DNA of 54,972 nt. Origin: Lachnospiraceae bacterium UBA6403 (GTDB lineage Bacteria; Bacillota; Clostridia; Lachnospirales; Lachnospiraceae). Both the position numbers and the translations under genes were made by a program. Positions 41,179-49,351 of this stretch are shown one piece after another. The stretch lies in the NCBI GenBank assembly GCA_002437435.1, contig DJPV01000047.1:1-54972 (forward strand). The letters are read 5' to 3'. How positions within the stretch are numbered: the stretch's first letter is position 1; every line of letters begins with the position of its first letter. The notes under the pieces were generated by a model. It saw nothing but the letters and a program-made list of their open reading frames with translations, made no database searches and had not been told where the DNA came from.

Positions 41179-41493
41179 ATGTCAAAACAGAATGATGATG
41201 AATTAGATGACATCGAAATGATGTCACTTGAACTTGATGACGGAACAAAGCTCGAATGTGAGATCGTTGCAACCTTCGATGTTGAAGATACCTCTTATAT
41301 CGCTTTACTTCCTGTCGAAGCACCGGAAGGCTATGATGATGACGAGGTTCTTGTATACCGTTACATCGAACTTCCAAATGATGAATTCACCTTAGAGCCG
41401 ATCGAAGACGAAGAAGAATTTGATATCGTTGCAGACGCCTTCGACGAGATCTTAGATGAGATGGAATTTAATTCCATGCCTGAAGATGACTAA
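41179..41493 (+). CDS. DUF1292 (YrzB-type) acidic protein
   Basis: A 104-residue, very acidic soluble protein of the DUF1292 family, common in Firmicutes and of unknown biochemical role. The conserved core is LELDDGTKLECEIVATFDVED, then YIALLPVE, VLVYRY and a C-terminal DEEEFDIVADAFDEIL (quoted in short parts). I start it at ATG 41179, with AGGAG 7 nt upstream. In many Firmicutes the gene lies near ruvX (yrrK) and mutS-related genes; here it stands alone. Its stop codon overlaps the stop of the convergent helicase gene by 4 nt with no terminator between them. Confidence 0.88.
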   Translation: MSKQNDDELDDIEMMSLELDDGTKLECEIVATFDVEDTSYIALLPVEAPEGYDDDEVLVYRYIELPNDEFTLEPIEDEEEFDIVADAFDEILDEMEFNSMPEDD

Positions 41494-43508
41494 TCATCTC
41501 CAGACATTGTAACCAGATTATTTCTGATCGTGTATTCGATACTTAGTGTTTTTGTTATCTGGTCTTTTTCAAAATACACACAGATTTTTTTATCATCCAC
41601 AAATGTTATGACACCTCTGCCATATCGTTTGTGGATGATTTCATTTCCAACCTGCAGCATATCATGATCAATGACCATCTCTGTCACAAACCGTGACATC
41701 TGCGCTGTCTTACCATAAACTACCTTTGGCACATAGATATACAGACCATACCGTGCTCTGGTAACTGCTACGTAGAACATCCGTCGTTCTTCTTCCAGTT
41801 CAGTATCTGTGACTGACTTCTTGTGAGGGGTCATCCCCTCTACTGCATTCATGATAAATACCTGATCGAATTCCAGACCTTTTGCTCCATGCATCGTAGC
41901 AAGCACAACTGCATCTTTAACATGCTCCGACATTTTCATCTGTTCCTTCAGTTTTATCCTGTATTCATTTAAAAGATTAAACCATTCTATAAAAGAATCC
42001 ACATCTCTTGCCATCTCCTGAAATTCATCTGCTATGTCCATGTACTCCTGAGGATCAATCCCACGGTATGACGCATACTCTTTCAGGTATTCATCATATT
42101 CAACTGCTTTTCTGATATAATTAACCGCTGCATACGGCTTTAATTCCGCGATTCTTCTGAGATCTGTCTCCATCATTACCAGATTCTGCACCAGTCTGTT
42201 ATTATCCTTATAGAATTCTTTCATCCGTTCCATATCTACCGGATCTGTCTCCAGACAGTCGCGGCTTATATAACGGTTCGGGCGGTTGATGATCCGTAAG
42301 AACAGTGCACGTTCGCGGTTTCCAAGTGCTGCTTTGATATAATCAACAATATTCACAACTACAAAATGAGATAACAGGTCTGGTATATTATCTTTCATCC
42401 GAAATGGAATATTATTTTGCATCAGTTTTAAAGCAAGTCCCGATGGCTCGGAATTTGTCCGATAAAGTACTGCTATATTCGAATATGAAATCCCATTTTG
42501 ATTCATCTCGCGGATCTTCTGAACGATACCATCCGTTTCCTGACGCATTCCATCCGCTTCGATCACATGAACCCGCTCGCATTTACTTTTTTCAAATGCC
42601 GAATGGATCTCCTTTTTATATCTTGCCTTATTATTCTTTATAATACGGCATGCCGATTCTACGATCGCACTGCTGCATCTGTAATTCGTGTTCAGATATA
42701 CAAGTTTTGTTCCGGGAAAATCATCCGGAAAACCCAGCATAAGCTTTGTATCTGCTCCACGGAAGCCATAGACCGACTGGTCATCATCACCAACCGCAAA
42801 TATATTCTGTTCTTTTCCAAGCAAAAGCTTTACGGTTTGATACTGTATCCAATTGATATCCTGAAACTCATCAATCAGAATATATCGAAATCTCTGCTGC
42901 CACATTTTCCGGATATCCGGCCTGTCCCGAAGCAATTCATATGTAAATACAAGCATATCATCAAAATCTATTTTATTGTTTGCACGGAGGATCTCATCAT
43001 ACTCCCGATAAGCGATCTGAAAATCATCTGCCTTCATATTCACTGAATGGTACTGTTCCACCGGTTTCATCTCGCTTTTTACCAGTCCAATCTCCGCTAT
43101 CACATTCTTTGCAAAATCATCCTGCCCATTATATTCCATGTTATGTTTGTCAATGATCCCATTTATGATCTGATATTTTTCGGACTCCAATATAATATTA
43201 CTGCCATTGTAGCCATATGCATGCCTCAGGATCATGAAAAATATCGAATGAAATGTTCCAAATGTAACTCCATTTGAATGTCCATTTATTTTTTCAAATC
43301 GCGTCTTCATTTCATTTGCAGCAGCTTTTGTGAATGTTATCACCAAAATCTGGTTTCCTTTTATCCCTGCCTGTTCCAGCATATATTTCACGCGATATGT
43401 GATCACTGTTGTTTTACCGCTTCCTGGGCCTGCCAGAACCAGCATCGGACCATCTCCATGCCGGATCGCATCTGTTTGTTCTTTGTTGAATTGCTGTTTC
43501 TTTTCCAA
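41490..43508 (-). CDS. UvrD/PcrA-like superfamily 1 DNA helicase
   Basis: ATP-dependent 3'-5' helicase of 672 residues. Motifs in order: Q-motif FNKEQTDAI, Walker A LAGPGSGKTTVITYR, Walker B ILIDEFQDIN, GDDDQSVYGFRGAD, NYRCSS, TMHGAKGLEFDQVFI and ERRMFYVAVTRARYGL. A C-terminal Tudor/KOW-like segment (HKRYGRGVITFVDDKKICVYFE) resembles the PcrA C-terminal RNA-polymerase-binding region. It is shorter than PcrA (about 740), so it may be a second, non-PcrA member. The start is TTG (43508), with AGGGAAG 6 nt upstream. A terminator-like hairpin precedes it. Confidence 0.9.
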   Translation of the reverse strand: MEKKQQFNKEQTDAIRHGDGPMLVLAGPGSGKTTVITYRVKYMLEQAGIKGNQILVITFTKAAANEMKTRFEKINGHSNGVTFGTFHSIFFMILRHAYGYNGSNIILESEKYQIINGIIDKHNMEYNGQDDFAKNVIAEIGLVKSEMKPVEQYHSVNMKADDFQIAYREYDEILRANNKIDFDDMLVFTYELLRDRPDIRKMWQQRFRYILIDEFQDINWIQYQTVKLLLGKEQNIFAVGDDDQSVYGFRGADTKLMLGFPDDFPGTKLVYLNTNYRCSSAIVESACRIIKNNKARYKKEIHSAFEKSKCERVHVIEADGMRQETDGIVQKIREMNQNGISYSNIAVLYRTNSEPSGLALKLMQNNIPFRMKDNIPDLLSHFVVVNIVDYIKAALGNRERALFLRIINRPNRYISRDCLETDPVDMERMKEFYKDNNRLVQNLVMMETDLRRIAELKPYAAVNYIRKAVEYDEYLKEYASYRGIDPQEYMDIADEFQEMARDVDSFIEWFNLLNEYRIKLKEQMKMSEHVKDAVVLATMHGAKGLEFDQVFIMNAVEGMTPHKKSVTDTELEEERRMFYVAVTRARYGLYIYVPKVVYGKTAQMSRFVTEMVIDHDMLQVGNEIIHKRYGRGVITFVDDKKICVYFEKDQITKTLSIEYTIRNNLVTMSGDD

Positions 43509-43529
43509 TCGTTTCTTCCCTTCAACTGA

Positions 43530-43570
43530 AAAGAGAACAGGACGGATACAACCATCTGTCTGTTCTCTTT
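43530..43570. terminator. Terminator-like hairpin between the SEC-C gene and the helicase
   Basis: An 11-bp perfect stem AAAGAGAACAG/CTGTTCTCTTT (43530-43540 with 43560-43570). On the minus strand it is followed by TTC, so the T-tract is short. It lies just upstream of the helicase start with no promoter visible after it. Confidence 0.55.
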
Positions 43571-43614
43571 CTCTTTCCTGTTATGGAATTCTGCCGTAAT
43601 CTCTCTGTACCTGA

Positions 43615-44118
43615 TTATCTACCGCAGCATTTCTTATACTTCTTTCCACTTCCACATGGACATGGATCATTTCTACCAATCTTTGGAGGCTTTACAAGTG
43701 TCCTGGATGTCTTCTCTTTCTTATAAAGCTCGTCTCTCTTTTCTTTTGTAAGGATCTTATCCCATGCAGGTAATGTATATAACCACTCTGCATTGCATCC
43801 AACCATATTCATATACAGTTTTTCATAATCAATACCCAGTGTTACTTCTGAATCCTCTGTTACATCATCCAGATTGTTAGATGTGATCAGACTGTCATCA
43901 ATTCCATCCAGGAAACCGATCATTGTCTGAATGCTGACATTATACTTTTCTGCAAGTTCTTTCACAGTTCCTTTTACAGGATCTGCCTTTGGAGTTGCAA
44001 GGATTGTTTCATAGATTCCTTTTTCAGCCTGAAAATAATCAAACCAGAACTGTTTTCCTTCTGGTGTTCTGTCATCAAAACCATACGCATAATCGCGCCA
44101 CTGTGATAATAAACTCAT
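43615..44118 (-). CDS. SEC-C motif protein
   Basis: A 167-residue protein ending in the SEC-C zinc motif ([18 protein letters not shown]), the same motif as at the SecA C-terminus, where it binds zinc and SecB or ribosomes. The N-terminal 140 residues are all helical and not tied to a known activity; [19 protein letters not shown] looks like a small helical, possibly DNA- or protein-binding segment. Function is unknown. It has its own promoter inside the end of the preceding gene. Confidence 0.85.
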   Translation of the reverse strand: MSLLSQWRDYAYGFDDRTPEGKQFWFDYFQAEKGIYETILATPKADPVKGTVKELAEKYNVSIQTMIGFLDGIDDSLITSNNLDDVTEDSEVTLGIDYEKLYMNMVGCNAEWLYTLPAWDKILTKEKRDELYKKEKTSRTLVKPPKIGRNDPCPCGSGKKYKKCCGR

Positions 44119-44154
44119 GTTACATACCTCGTTTCAATTTTTAAAACTTTATAG

Positions 44155-44183
44155 AGTATATCAGATAATACCTTATTTTTCAA
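44155..44183 (-). promoter_or_regulatory. Promoter of the SEC-C gene
   Basis: Minus-strand -35 TTGAAA (44183-44178), 17-nt spacer, -10 TATACT (44160-44155). It overlaps the last codons of the upstream membrane-protein gene. Confidence 0.75.
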
Positions 44184-44421
44184 CATTATTCTTTTCTGTT
44201 TTGGAGTCTGCCCCGGCCTGGTCTGCAAGTTCTTTTCCTTTTGCTGTAAGCAGCCTTGTGATCAGACTGATTCCATAAAATAATACCGGTACCAGAATAC
44301 ACAGAAACAATGCTGCTGAAAAATATTCACTTCCTGTTATCCCAAGGATAAATGCCCAGACAACCAGTCCAAGAATCATAAGAATCATAAGAAAAGCTAC
44401 TATCCGCTTCATTTTCTCCAT
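44173..44421 (-). CDS. Small two-helix membrane protein, function unknown
   Basis: An 82-residue protein with two hydrophobic helices at about residues 7-29 and 34-56, a basic cap (LLTAKGKE) and a charged, soluble tail. It starts at ATG 44421 in a TAATG junction with rarA, with AGGAAG 7 nt upstream, so it is translated in the same unit. I do not recognise a family. Small size and coupling to rarA suggest an accessory role, but nothing more can be said. Confidence 0.7.
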   Translation of the reverse strand: MEKMKRIVAFLMILMILGLVVWAFILGITGSEYFSAALFLCILVPVLFYGISLITRLLTAKGKELADQAGADSKTEKNNVEK

Positions 44422-45737
44422 TAAAATTCTTCCTTTATCTTCTTAAAATATTGTTTTATATTCTGCTCATATCCGTTATCCGACGGCTCATAAAACTGCC
44501 TGTCTGCAATCTCATCCGGCAGATACTGCTGTTTTACATAATGATTTGGATAATCATGTGCATATTTATAACCTGTATGTCCTAGTTTCTTCGCTCCACC
44601 ATAATGTGCATCCCGCAGATAGACCGGAACCTGTCCCGTCTGTTCATGTTCCACAACATCCTTTGCAGAAAAGATCGCATTCACGATCGCATTACTCTTT
44701 GGAGCACATGCCACATATATGGCTGCATGTGCCAGTATGATCTGCGCCTCTGGCATACCAACCCGTTCCACTGCCTGCGCACATGCCGTCGCAACACAGA
44801 TTGCATTCGGATCTGCATTTCCAACATCCTCACAGGCACAAATCATAATTCTCCTGGCAATAAATGTAATGCTCTCCCCACCGTAAAGCATCTTTGCCAG
44901 ATAGAAAACTGCTGCATCAGGGTCTGACCCACGCATACTTTTTATAAATGCTGATATGATGTCATAATGATTATCTCCGTCTTTATCATATCGAAGTGCA
45001 CGCCGCTGAATACATTCTTCTGCTACCGACAGCGTTATATGGATCTTGCCATCCGCCGCCGGCTCTGAAGAAAGTACACCTAGTTCTACTGCATTTAATG
45101 CACTTCTTGCATCTCCTTCGGACATATCGCTTAAAAATTCTACCGCATCATCATCTATACATGCATTAAAGGCTCCCATGCCCTTCTGGTCATAAACAGC
45201 CTTTAAAATAATGTCTTTAATATTCTCTTTTGATAACGGTTTCAGTTCGAATATATTTGATCTTGAGATCAAAGCTCCATTCACTTCAAAATATGGATTT
45301 TCTGTTGTTGCTCCGATCAATATGATCGTTCCATCTTCAACAAACGGAAGCAGATAATCCTGCTGTGATTTATTGAATCTGTGAATCTCATCGATAAACA
45401 GTATCGTACGTCTGCCATACATAGCTTTCGTATTTTTTGCTTCCTCGATAATCTGCTCCATATCCTTTTTACCGGAAGTCGTTGCATTGATCTGTCTGAA
45501 ATCTGCTTTTGTTGTATGTGCGATGACCATGGCAAGTGTAGTCTTTCCTGTACCCGGTGGACCATAAAAAATCAGGGAGCCCAATTTATCTGCCTTGATC
45601 GCACGATATAACAATTTATCTTTACCTATGATATGTTCCTGTCCAATTACTTCGTCCAGATTCTCCGGACGCATTCTCTTTGCCAGAGGAGAATCATCAT
45701 CCTTCTGATTTTCTCTCATATAATCAAACAAATCCAT
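44421..45737 (-). CDS. rarA: Replication-associated recombination ATPase RarA (MgsA)
   Basis: AAA+ ATPase related to clamp loaders, acting at stalled replication forks. The 438 residues show LDEVIGQEHIIG, Walker A GPPGTGKTTLAMVIA, Walker B ILFIDEIHRFNKSQQD, sensor 1 GATTENPYFEVNGALISR and the C-terminal tetramerisation domain (HAAIYVACAPKSNA, GYKYAHDYPNHYV). It follows the receiver-domain gene by 9 nt and is coupled to the small membrane gene downstream. Confidence 0.95.
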   Translation of the reverse strand: MDLFDYMRENQKDDDSPLAKRMRPENLDEVIGQEHIIGKDKLLYRAIKADKLGSLIFYGPPGTGKTTLAMVIAHTTKADFRQINATTSGKKDMEQIIEEAKNTKAMYGRRTILFIDEIHRFNKSQQDYLLPFVEDGTIILIGATTENPYFEVNGALISRSNIFELKPLSKENIKDIILKAVYDQKGMGAFNACIDDDAVEFLSDMSEGDARSALNAVELGVLSSEPAADGKIHITLSVAEECIQRRALRYDKDGDNHYDIISAFIKSMRGSDPDAAVFYLAKMLYGGESITFIARRIMICACEDVGNADPNAICVATACAQAVERVGMPEAQIILAHAAIYVACAPKSNAIVNAIFSAKDVVEHEQTGQVPVYLRDAHYGGAKKLGHTGYKYAHDYPNHYVKQQYLPDEIADRQFYEPSDNGYEQNIKQYFKKIKEEF

Positions 45738-45746
45738 CTGTCTACC

Positions 45747-46139
45747 CTAAATTACATCCAATTTCTTAAGAATATCATTCAACTTCATAATATCAATCGG
45801 TTTACAGATGTACTCATCGTAATCATCGCTCGCCTGATTGCTGTCAAAACTTGCTTCATCCAAAGCACTGGTCATTATTACCTTGGAACGCAGCATTCTG
45901 GATACACCATGCTTTCTCTCAGCATTTCGAATCGATGCAAGTACTTTATATCCATCAATCTTCGGCATCATAATGTCCAGACATACAAGTTCGAAGTTCT
46001 CACCTTTTTCCAGGTGTTTTACAAATTCATCTACAGCTGCAATTCCATCCGGTGTAATAACAACCTCTCCGAATTTACTTAAATATTTTGATAAAAACTT
46101 TGCATTTGCAACATCGTCCTCAGCAATTAAAATTCTCAT
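45747..46139 (-). CDS. Stand-alone response-regulator receiver domain
   Basis: A 130-residue CheY-like receiver with no output domain. The acidic pocket is EDD (residues 7-9), the phosphoacceptor Asp is in LDIMMPKIDG near residue 55, the conserved Ser/Thr is in VIMTSAL, and the Lys is in CKPID. Such orphan receivers act by protein contact or phosphate shuttling; no kinase gene is next to it. AGGAGG lies 7 nt before the ATG. It lies between tetR and rarA with short gaps and probably in one transcript. Confidence 0.92.
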   Translation of the reverse strand: MRILIAEDDVANAKFLSKYLSKFGEVVITPDGIAAVDEFVKHLEKGENFELVCLDIMMPKIDGYKVLASIRNAERKHGVSRMLRSKVIMTSALDEASFDSNQASDDYDEYICKPIDIMKLNDILKKLDVI

Positions 46140-46157
46140 GACAAACTTCCTCCTATA

Positions 46158-46745
46158 CTAGAATTTCAGCATCTTTTCGATCTGGTTCAACATTTCCTTC
46201 ACTTCTACACGAAATGTCTTCTTCGAATACTTTGTTCTTCGCTCCAGTAAACCCTCAGTAAATATACCATTAAACATCAATGTCAGTTCTCTCGGGGTAA
46301 ATACAGCCCGAATCTCTCTCTCTGCTATAGCATCTTCAAAAAGCTTGCAGACAAATTCATTTCTTTTCAGTATACATTCTGAGATAATCTCTCGTGTCTC
46401 ACTTAGATGTAATAATTCCTCATAATGCAACATGATTGCTCCCATACCGATATAATTATCATAGTATGTAGCATATGTATCTGCATAAAACCTTAACTTA
46501 TCCATATTCGAACCGCTCTGCTTTACTACCGTCATCTGAATATTCTTATCAAATGCCGCATACTGCAGAACTACTTCTGTAAGTACTTCATCTATACCTC
46601 CGAAATACTTATAAATTAGGGTTTCGGATATATTTTCTTTACGAGCCAGATTTTTTGTTGTCAGAGCATTCAACCCTAGATCGCCGATCAATTCGACTGC
46701 CGATGCAACAATTTTATCTCTCCTTGATACATAATTTTCAGCCAC
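46158..46745 (-). CDS. TetR/AcrR family transcriptional regulator
   Basis: A 195-residue one-component regulator. The N-terminal helix-turn-helix is RDKIVASAVELIGDLGLNALTTKNLARKENISETLIYKYFGG (residues 9-50, quoted in parts). The C-terminal ligand-binding part is helical and not assignable. It starts at GTG 46745 with AGGAG 6 nt upstream and has a near-perfect promoter. As first gene of a unit with a receiver and rarA, it may control itself and them; no efflux gene is adjacent. Confidence 0.9.
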   Translation of the reverse strand: MAENYVSRRDKIVASAVELIGDLGLNALTTKNLARKENISETLIYKYFGGIDEVLTEVVLQYAAFDKNIQMTVVKQSGSNMDKLRFYADTYATYYDNYIGMGAIMLHYEELLHLSETREIISECILKRNEFVCKLFEDAIAEREIRAVFTPRELTLMFNGIFTEGLLERRTKYSKKTFRVEVKEMLNQIEKMLKF

Positions 46746-46791
46746 ACCGTTCTCCTCTCAACACATAAATTTACACCCAATATATCTTATA

Positions 46792-46820
46792 ATTCTATGT
46801 CATGCTCATTCTTTTGTCAA
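46792..46820 (-). promoter_or_regulatory. Promoter of the tetR-receiver-rarA unit
   Basis: Minus-strand -35 TTGACA (46820-46815), 17-nt spacer and -10 TAGAAT (46797-46792). Confidence 0.8.
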
Positions 46821-46951
46821 TACAGAGAATCGTTGGTGTAATATGCTTTTCACATGTTTTTCCTGTATAAAAATATTCTTATCTCGTTTATTTTTATGCG
46901 CAAAATCTGCCAGTTCTTCTGTTATATAATTTTCAATGTACCCTTATGATC

Positions 46952-47884
46952 CTATACCGGCAAAGGCATCTGCTCCGAAAGGATCATTGTCACCTTTTTT
47001 GTTTTTCTGCTGTATCGATATACATTATAAGACAATATATCCGACTGACTGATTACCTTATCATTTGCCTCCTGAACAATCTCTGTTAATAACTCCGGAT
47101 CATCCGCCATAGATACTCCCGCAAATATCATTTCATGGATACTGGATGGCAGTATGTATATATCTTCTTCCACAAGCTCTGCACATTCAGCAAGCAGACC
47201 TTCATACAAAAATGCCGCCGCGCCATTAATTCCAAACGAATTTGACAACACATAAAGCTTATCATCTTCTTTTGGAATATCCTCTAATAATGAATCCGGT
47301 ACTCTGGCATGCACTTTCAGATACCGGGTGATCTTATCTGTCACAGGAGGAAAAAGCCTTGGTGTATTTCTTGCTGCCAACTGATAAAGTATCTTCGTAT
47401 CAACTCCCCAGCGTTTCATATCATCCTCGGATACTATCGATGAAGCAATTCCGTTTTCACCAATATGGAATACGCATCGAAATACAATTGCCAGATCGTA
47501 AAATGGCAGATATGGTACATTCTGTAACATTCCTTCATTCATTGAATGATTGATCAATGTATAAAAGATTCTCTCACTCACCCAGTCAAAATCCAGATAA
47601 TTTTTCACCTCTGTGCCGACCGGATTCTCCATGCATCTTCCCTGATATATTTTCTTGATCTTTAGTACAACATCTCTGATCTCCTTTTTATCCATATCTT
47701 CTCTGTAAAAATCATTGATATAGATTGTAGGTGTCACCATTGTATGTGCCTGTCGTATATTGATTCCTGTCAACAAGATCCCATTATTCTTTACTATTTT
47801 ATTCACGGTTATGTCCATATCATTCATCTCAAATACCTGAACCAGCCCCGTCCTTATAGTCTCTGTAAATTCCTCAAAATTCAT
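46952..47884 (-). CDS. DUF5688 family protein
   Basis: A 310-residue soluble protein of the DUF5688 type, a family found mainly in Lachnospiraceae, of unknown function. Recognisable parts include the N-terminal GILLTGINIRQAHTMVTPTIYINDFY (in parts), KNYLDFDWVSERIFYTLINH and a C-terminal LYVLSNSFGINGAAAFLYE followed by IYILPSSIHEMIFA. I start it at ATG 47884, with GGAG 7 nt upstream. A LacI-type palindrome lies just upstream of the site. It is flanked by hisC upstream and tetR downstream, with gaps and no obvious cotranscription. Confidence 0.8.
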   Translation of the reverse strand: MNFEEFTETIRTGLVQVFEMNDMDITVNKIVKNNGILLTGINIRQAHTMVTPTIYINDFYREDMDKKEIRDVVLKIKKIYQGRCMENPVGTEVKNYLDFDWVSERIFYTLINHSMNEGMLQNVPYLPFYDLAIVFRCVFHIGENGIASSIVSEDDMKRWGVDTKILYQLAARNTPRLFPPVTDKITRYLKVHARVPDSLLEDIPKEDDKLYVLSNSFGINGAAAFLYEGLLAECAELVEEDIYILPSSIHEMIFAGVSMADDPELLTEIVQEANDKVISQSDILSYNVYRYSRKTKKVTMILSEQMPLPV

Positions 47885-47910
47885 TTTATCTCTCCTTCGC
47901 AACTTGATTT

Positions 47911-47920
47911 GAAACGTTTC
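47911..47920. promoter_or_regulatory. LacI-family-like operator palindrome
   Basis: GAAACGTTTC is a perfect 10-bp palindrome, with further TT...AA symmetry outside it. It has the AACGTT centre seen in many LacI-family operators. It lies 27 nt before the DUF5688 start. No LacI-type gene is in the window. Confidence 0.4.
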
Positions 47921-48074
47921 GAAAAATGATAAAATCCGGATTTTTTGCCTGAAATATTTCTGACTCTCATAATAAAAAGAGATTACTTCAAAGTCAACAT
48001 TTTGCGTGTGCTATTTTGAATCATTTGTGCTGTATTAACACAAGCAACGATGCAATGCATATATCCACACAAAA

Positions 48075-48142
48075 AAATAAGCCAAAATCGAACCCGTTTT
48101 TTTATCTCAGTAATAAAAACAAATCTTTCTTTTGGCTTATTT
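48075..48142 (-). terminator. Terminator of hisC
   Basis: A perfect 13-bp stem AAATAAGCCAAAA/TTTTGGCTTATTT (48075-48087 with 48130-48142) with a 42-nt loop that has its own TTTTTAT/ATAAAAA stem. On the minus strand it runs into a T-tract (TTATTTTTTTG). The rest of the 289-nt gap 47903-48191 is AT-rich, and I see only this and the palindrome at 47911. Confidence 0.7.
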
Positions 48143-48191
48143 ATTGGCTTTTTATAAAAAATTACTTTTAATTTCCAAACATCGCTAAATT

Positions 48192-49253
48192 TTAATTCTG
48201 CTTTTTATTTACATATCCCTTTAAAAATCTGACAAATACATCCATCTCTGCATCCGTTCCAATCGAGATTCTGAGATAATTGTCAATCCTTGGCTTATCA
48301 AAATAACGAACATAAATATTATTTTCTTTTGCCGCAGCAAAGATCTCCTTTGCAGGAATACTCTCATGCGTTGCAAATACAAAGTTTGCAGATGATGGCA
48401 GACATGTAAATCCAAGCTCCGCGATCTCCTTCACAAATCTTTCTCTGGTTGCAACGATCTGACTGACTTTCTCTCTGAAATATGCCTCATCACGAATGGA
48501 TTCTACACCGAGCACCAGTGACGGGCGGTTCATTGTATATGAATTATAGGAATATTTCACATCATTTAAAGCTTTGATCAGTTCAGAATTGCTGATCGCA
48601 TAACCGATTCGAAGGCCTGCCATGGAACGTGACTTTGAAAATGTTCTGACCACCACAAGGTTGTCATATTTGTTGATCAATGGAAGCGCTGTTTCTCCAC
48701 CAAAATCAATATATGCCTCATCTACGATCACAACCACATGTGGATTATTCTTTATGATCTCCACTATATGATCTAAAGATTCATAAATACCGGTCGGTGC
48801 GTTTGGATTCGGGAATACGATTCCTCCATTCTCGCCTTTATAATCATCTATCTTCAAACGGAAGTTTTCATCAAGCGGCATCTGCTTATACGGAATCCGG
48901 AACAATTCTGCCCATACATCATAAAAAGAATATGTAATATCCGGGAACAGAATCGGTTTATCCGAATTAAAGAAGGTCAGAAATGACATTGCAAGTACAT
49001 CGTCTGAACCTACTCCAACAAATACCTGTGATGCATCCACACCATGATACTCCGCCAGTGCATCCACCAGTGCACCTGCCGCAGGATCCGGATATAAGCG
49101 CAGCAGATCTGCATTATCCTGAACTGCTTTCACTCTTGGAGATGGTCCATACGGATTCTCATTTGTATTTAATTTGATCACATTTGTATTCTTTGGCTGC
49201 TCACCAGGTACATATGGCTCTACCTGACGAATATTATCTCTCCATGATGCCAT
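48192..49253 (-). CDS. hisC: Histidinol-phosphate aminotransferase
   Basis: PLP-dependent class I/II aminotransferase, 353 residues. The N-terminus KLNTNENPYGPSP, the PLP site region DEAYIDFGG, and the Lys Schiff-base region TFSKSRSMAGLRIGYAIS fit HisC, which makes histidinol phosphate; broader specificity for aromatic amino acids is possible. It is not in a his operon here: it has its own promoter and terminator. GGAGG precedes the ATG by about 7 nt. Confidence 0.88.
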   Translation of the reverse strand: MASWRDNIRQVEPYVPGEQPKNTNVIKLNTNENPYGPSPRVKAVQDNADLLRLYPDPAAGALVDALAEYHGVDASQVFVGVGSDDVLAMSFLTFFNSDKPILFPDITYSFYDVWAELFRIPYKQMPLDENFRLKIDDYKGENGGIVFPNPNAPTGIYESLDHIVEIIKNNPHVVVIVDEAYIDFGGETALPLINKYDNLVVVRTFSKSRSMAGLRIGYAISNSELIKALNDVKYSYNSYTMNRPSLVLGVESIRDEAYFREKVSQIVATRERFVKEIAELGFTCLPSSANFVFATHESIPAKEIFAAAKENNIYVRYFDKPRIDNYLRISIGTDAEMDVFVRFLKGYVNKKQN

Positions 49254-49308
49254 GATTTATCCTCCATGTTATCGCTGCTTATCAGCTGGTTATCGTTTTC
49301 AGTTGTCT

Positions 49309-49337
49309 ATTCTATCATTTTGCATAATGAGATACAA
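49309..49337 (-). promoter_or_regulatory. Promoter of hisC
   Basis: Minus-strand -35 TTGTAT (49337-49332), 17-nt spacer, -10 TAGAAT (49314-49309). Confidence 0.7.
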
Positions 49338-49351
49338 GATGTTGTCACGCC

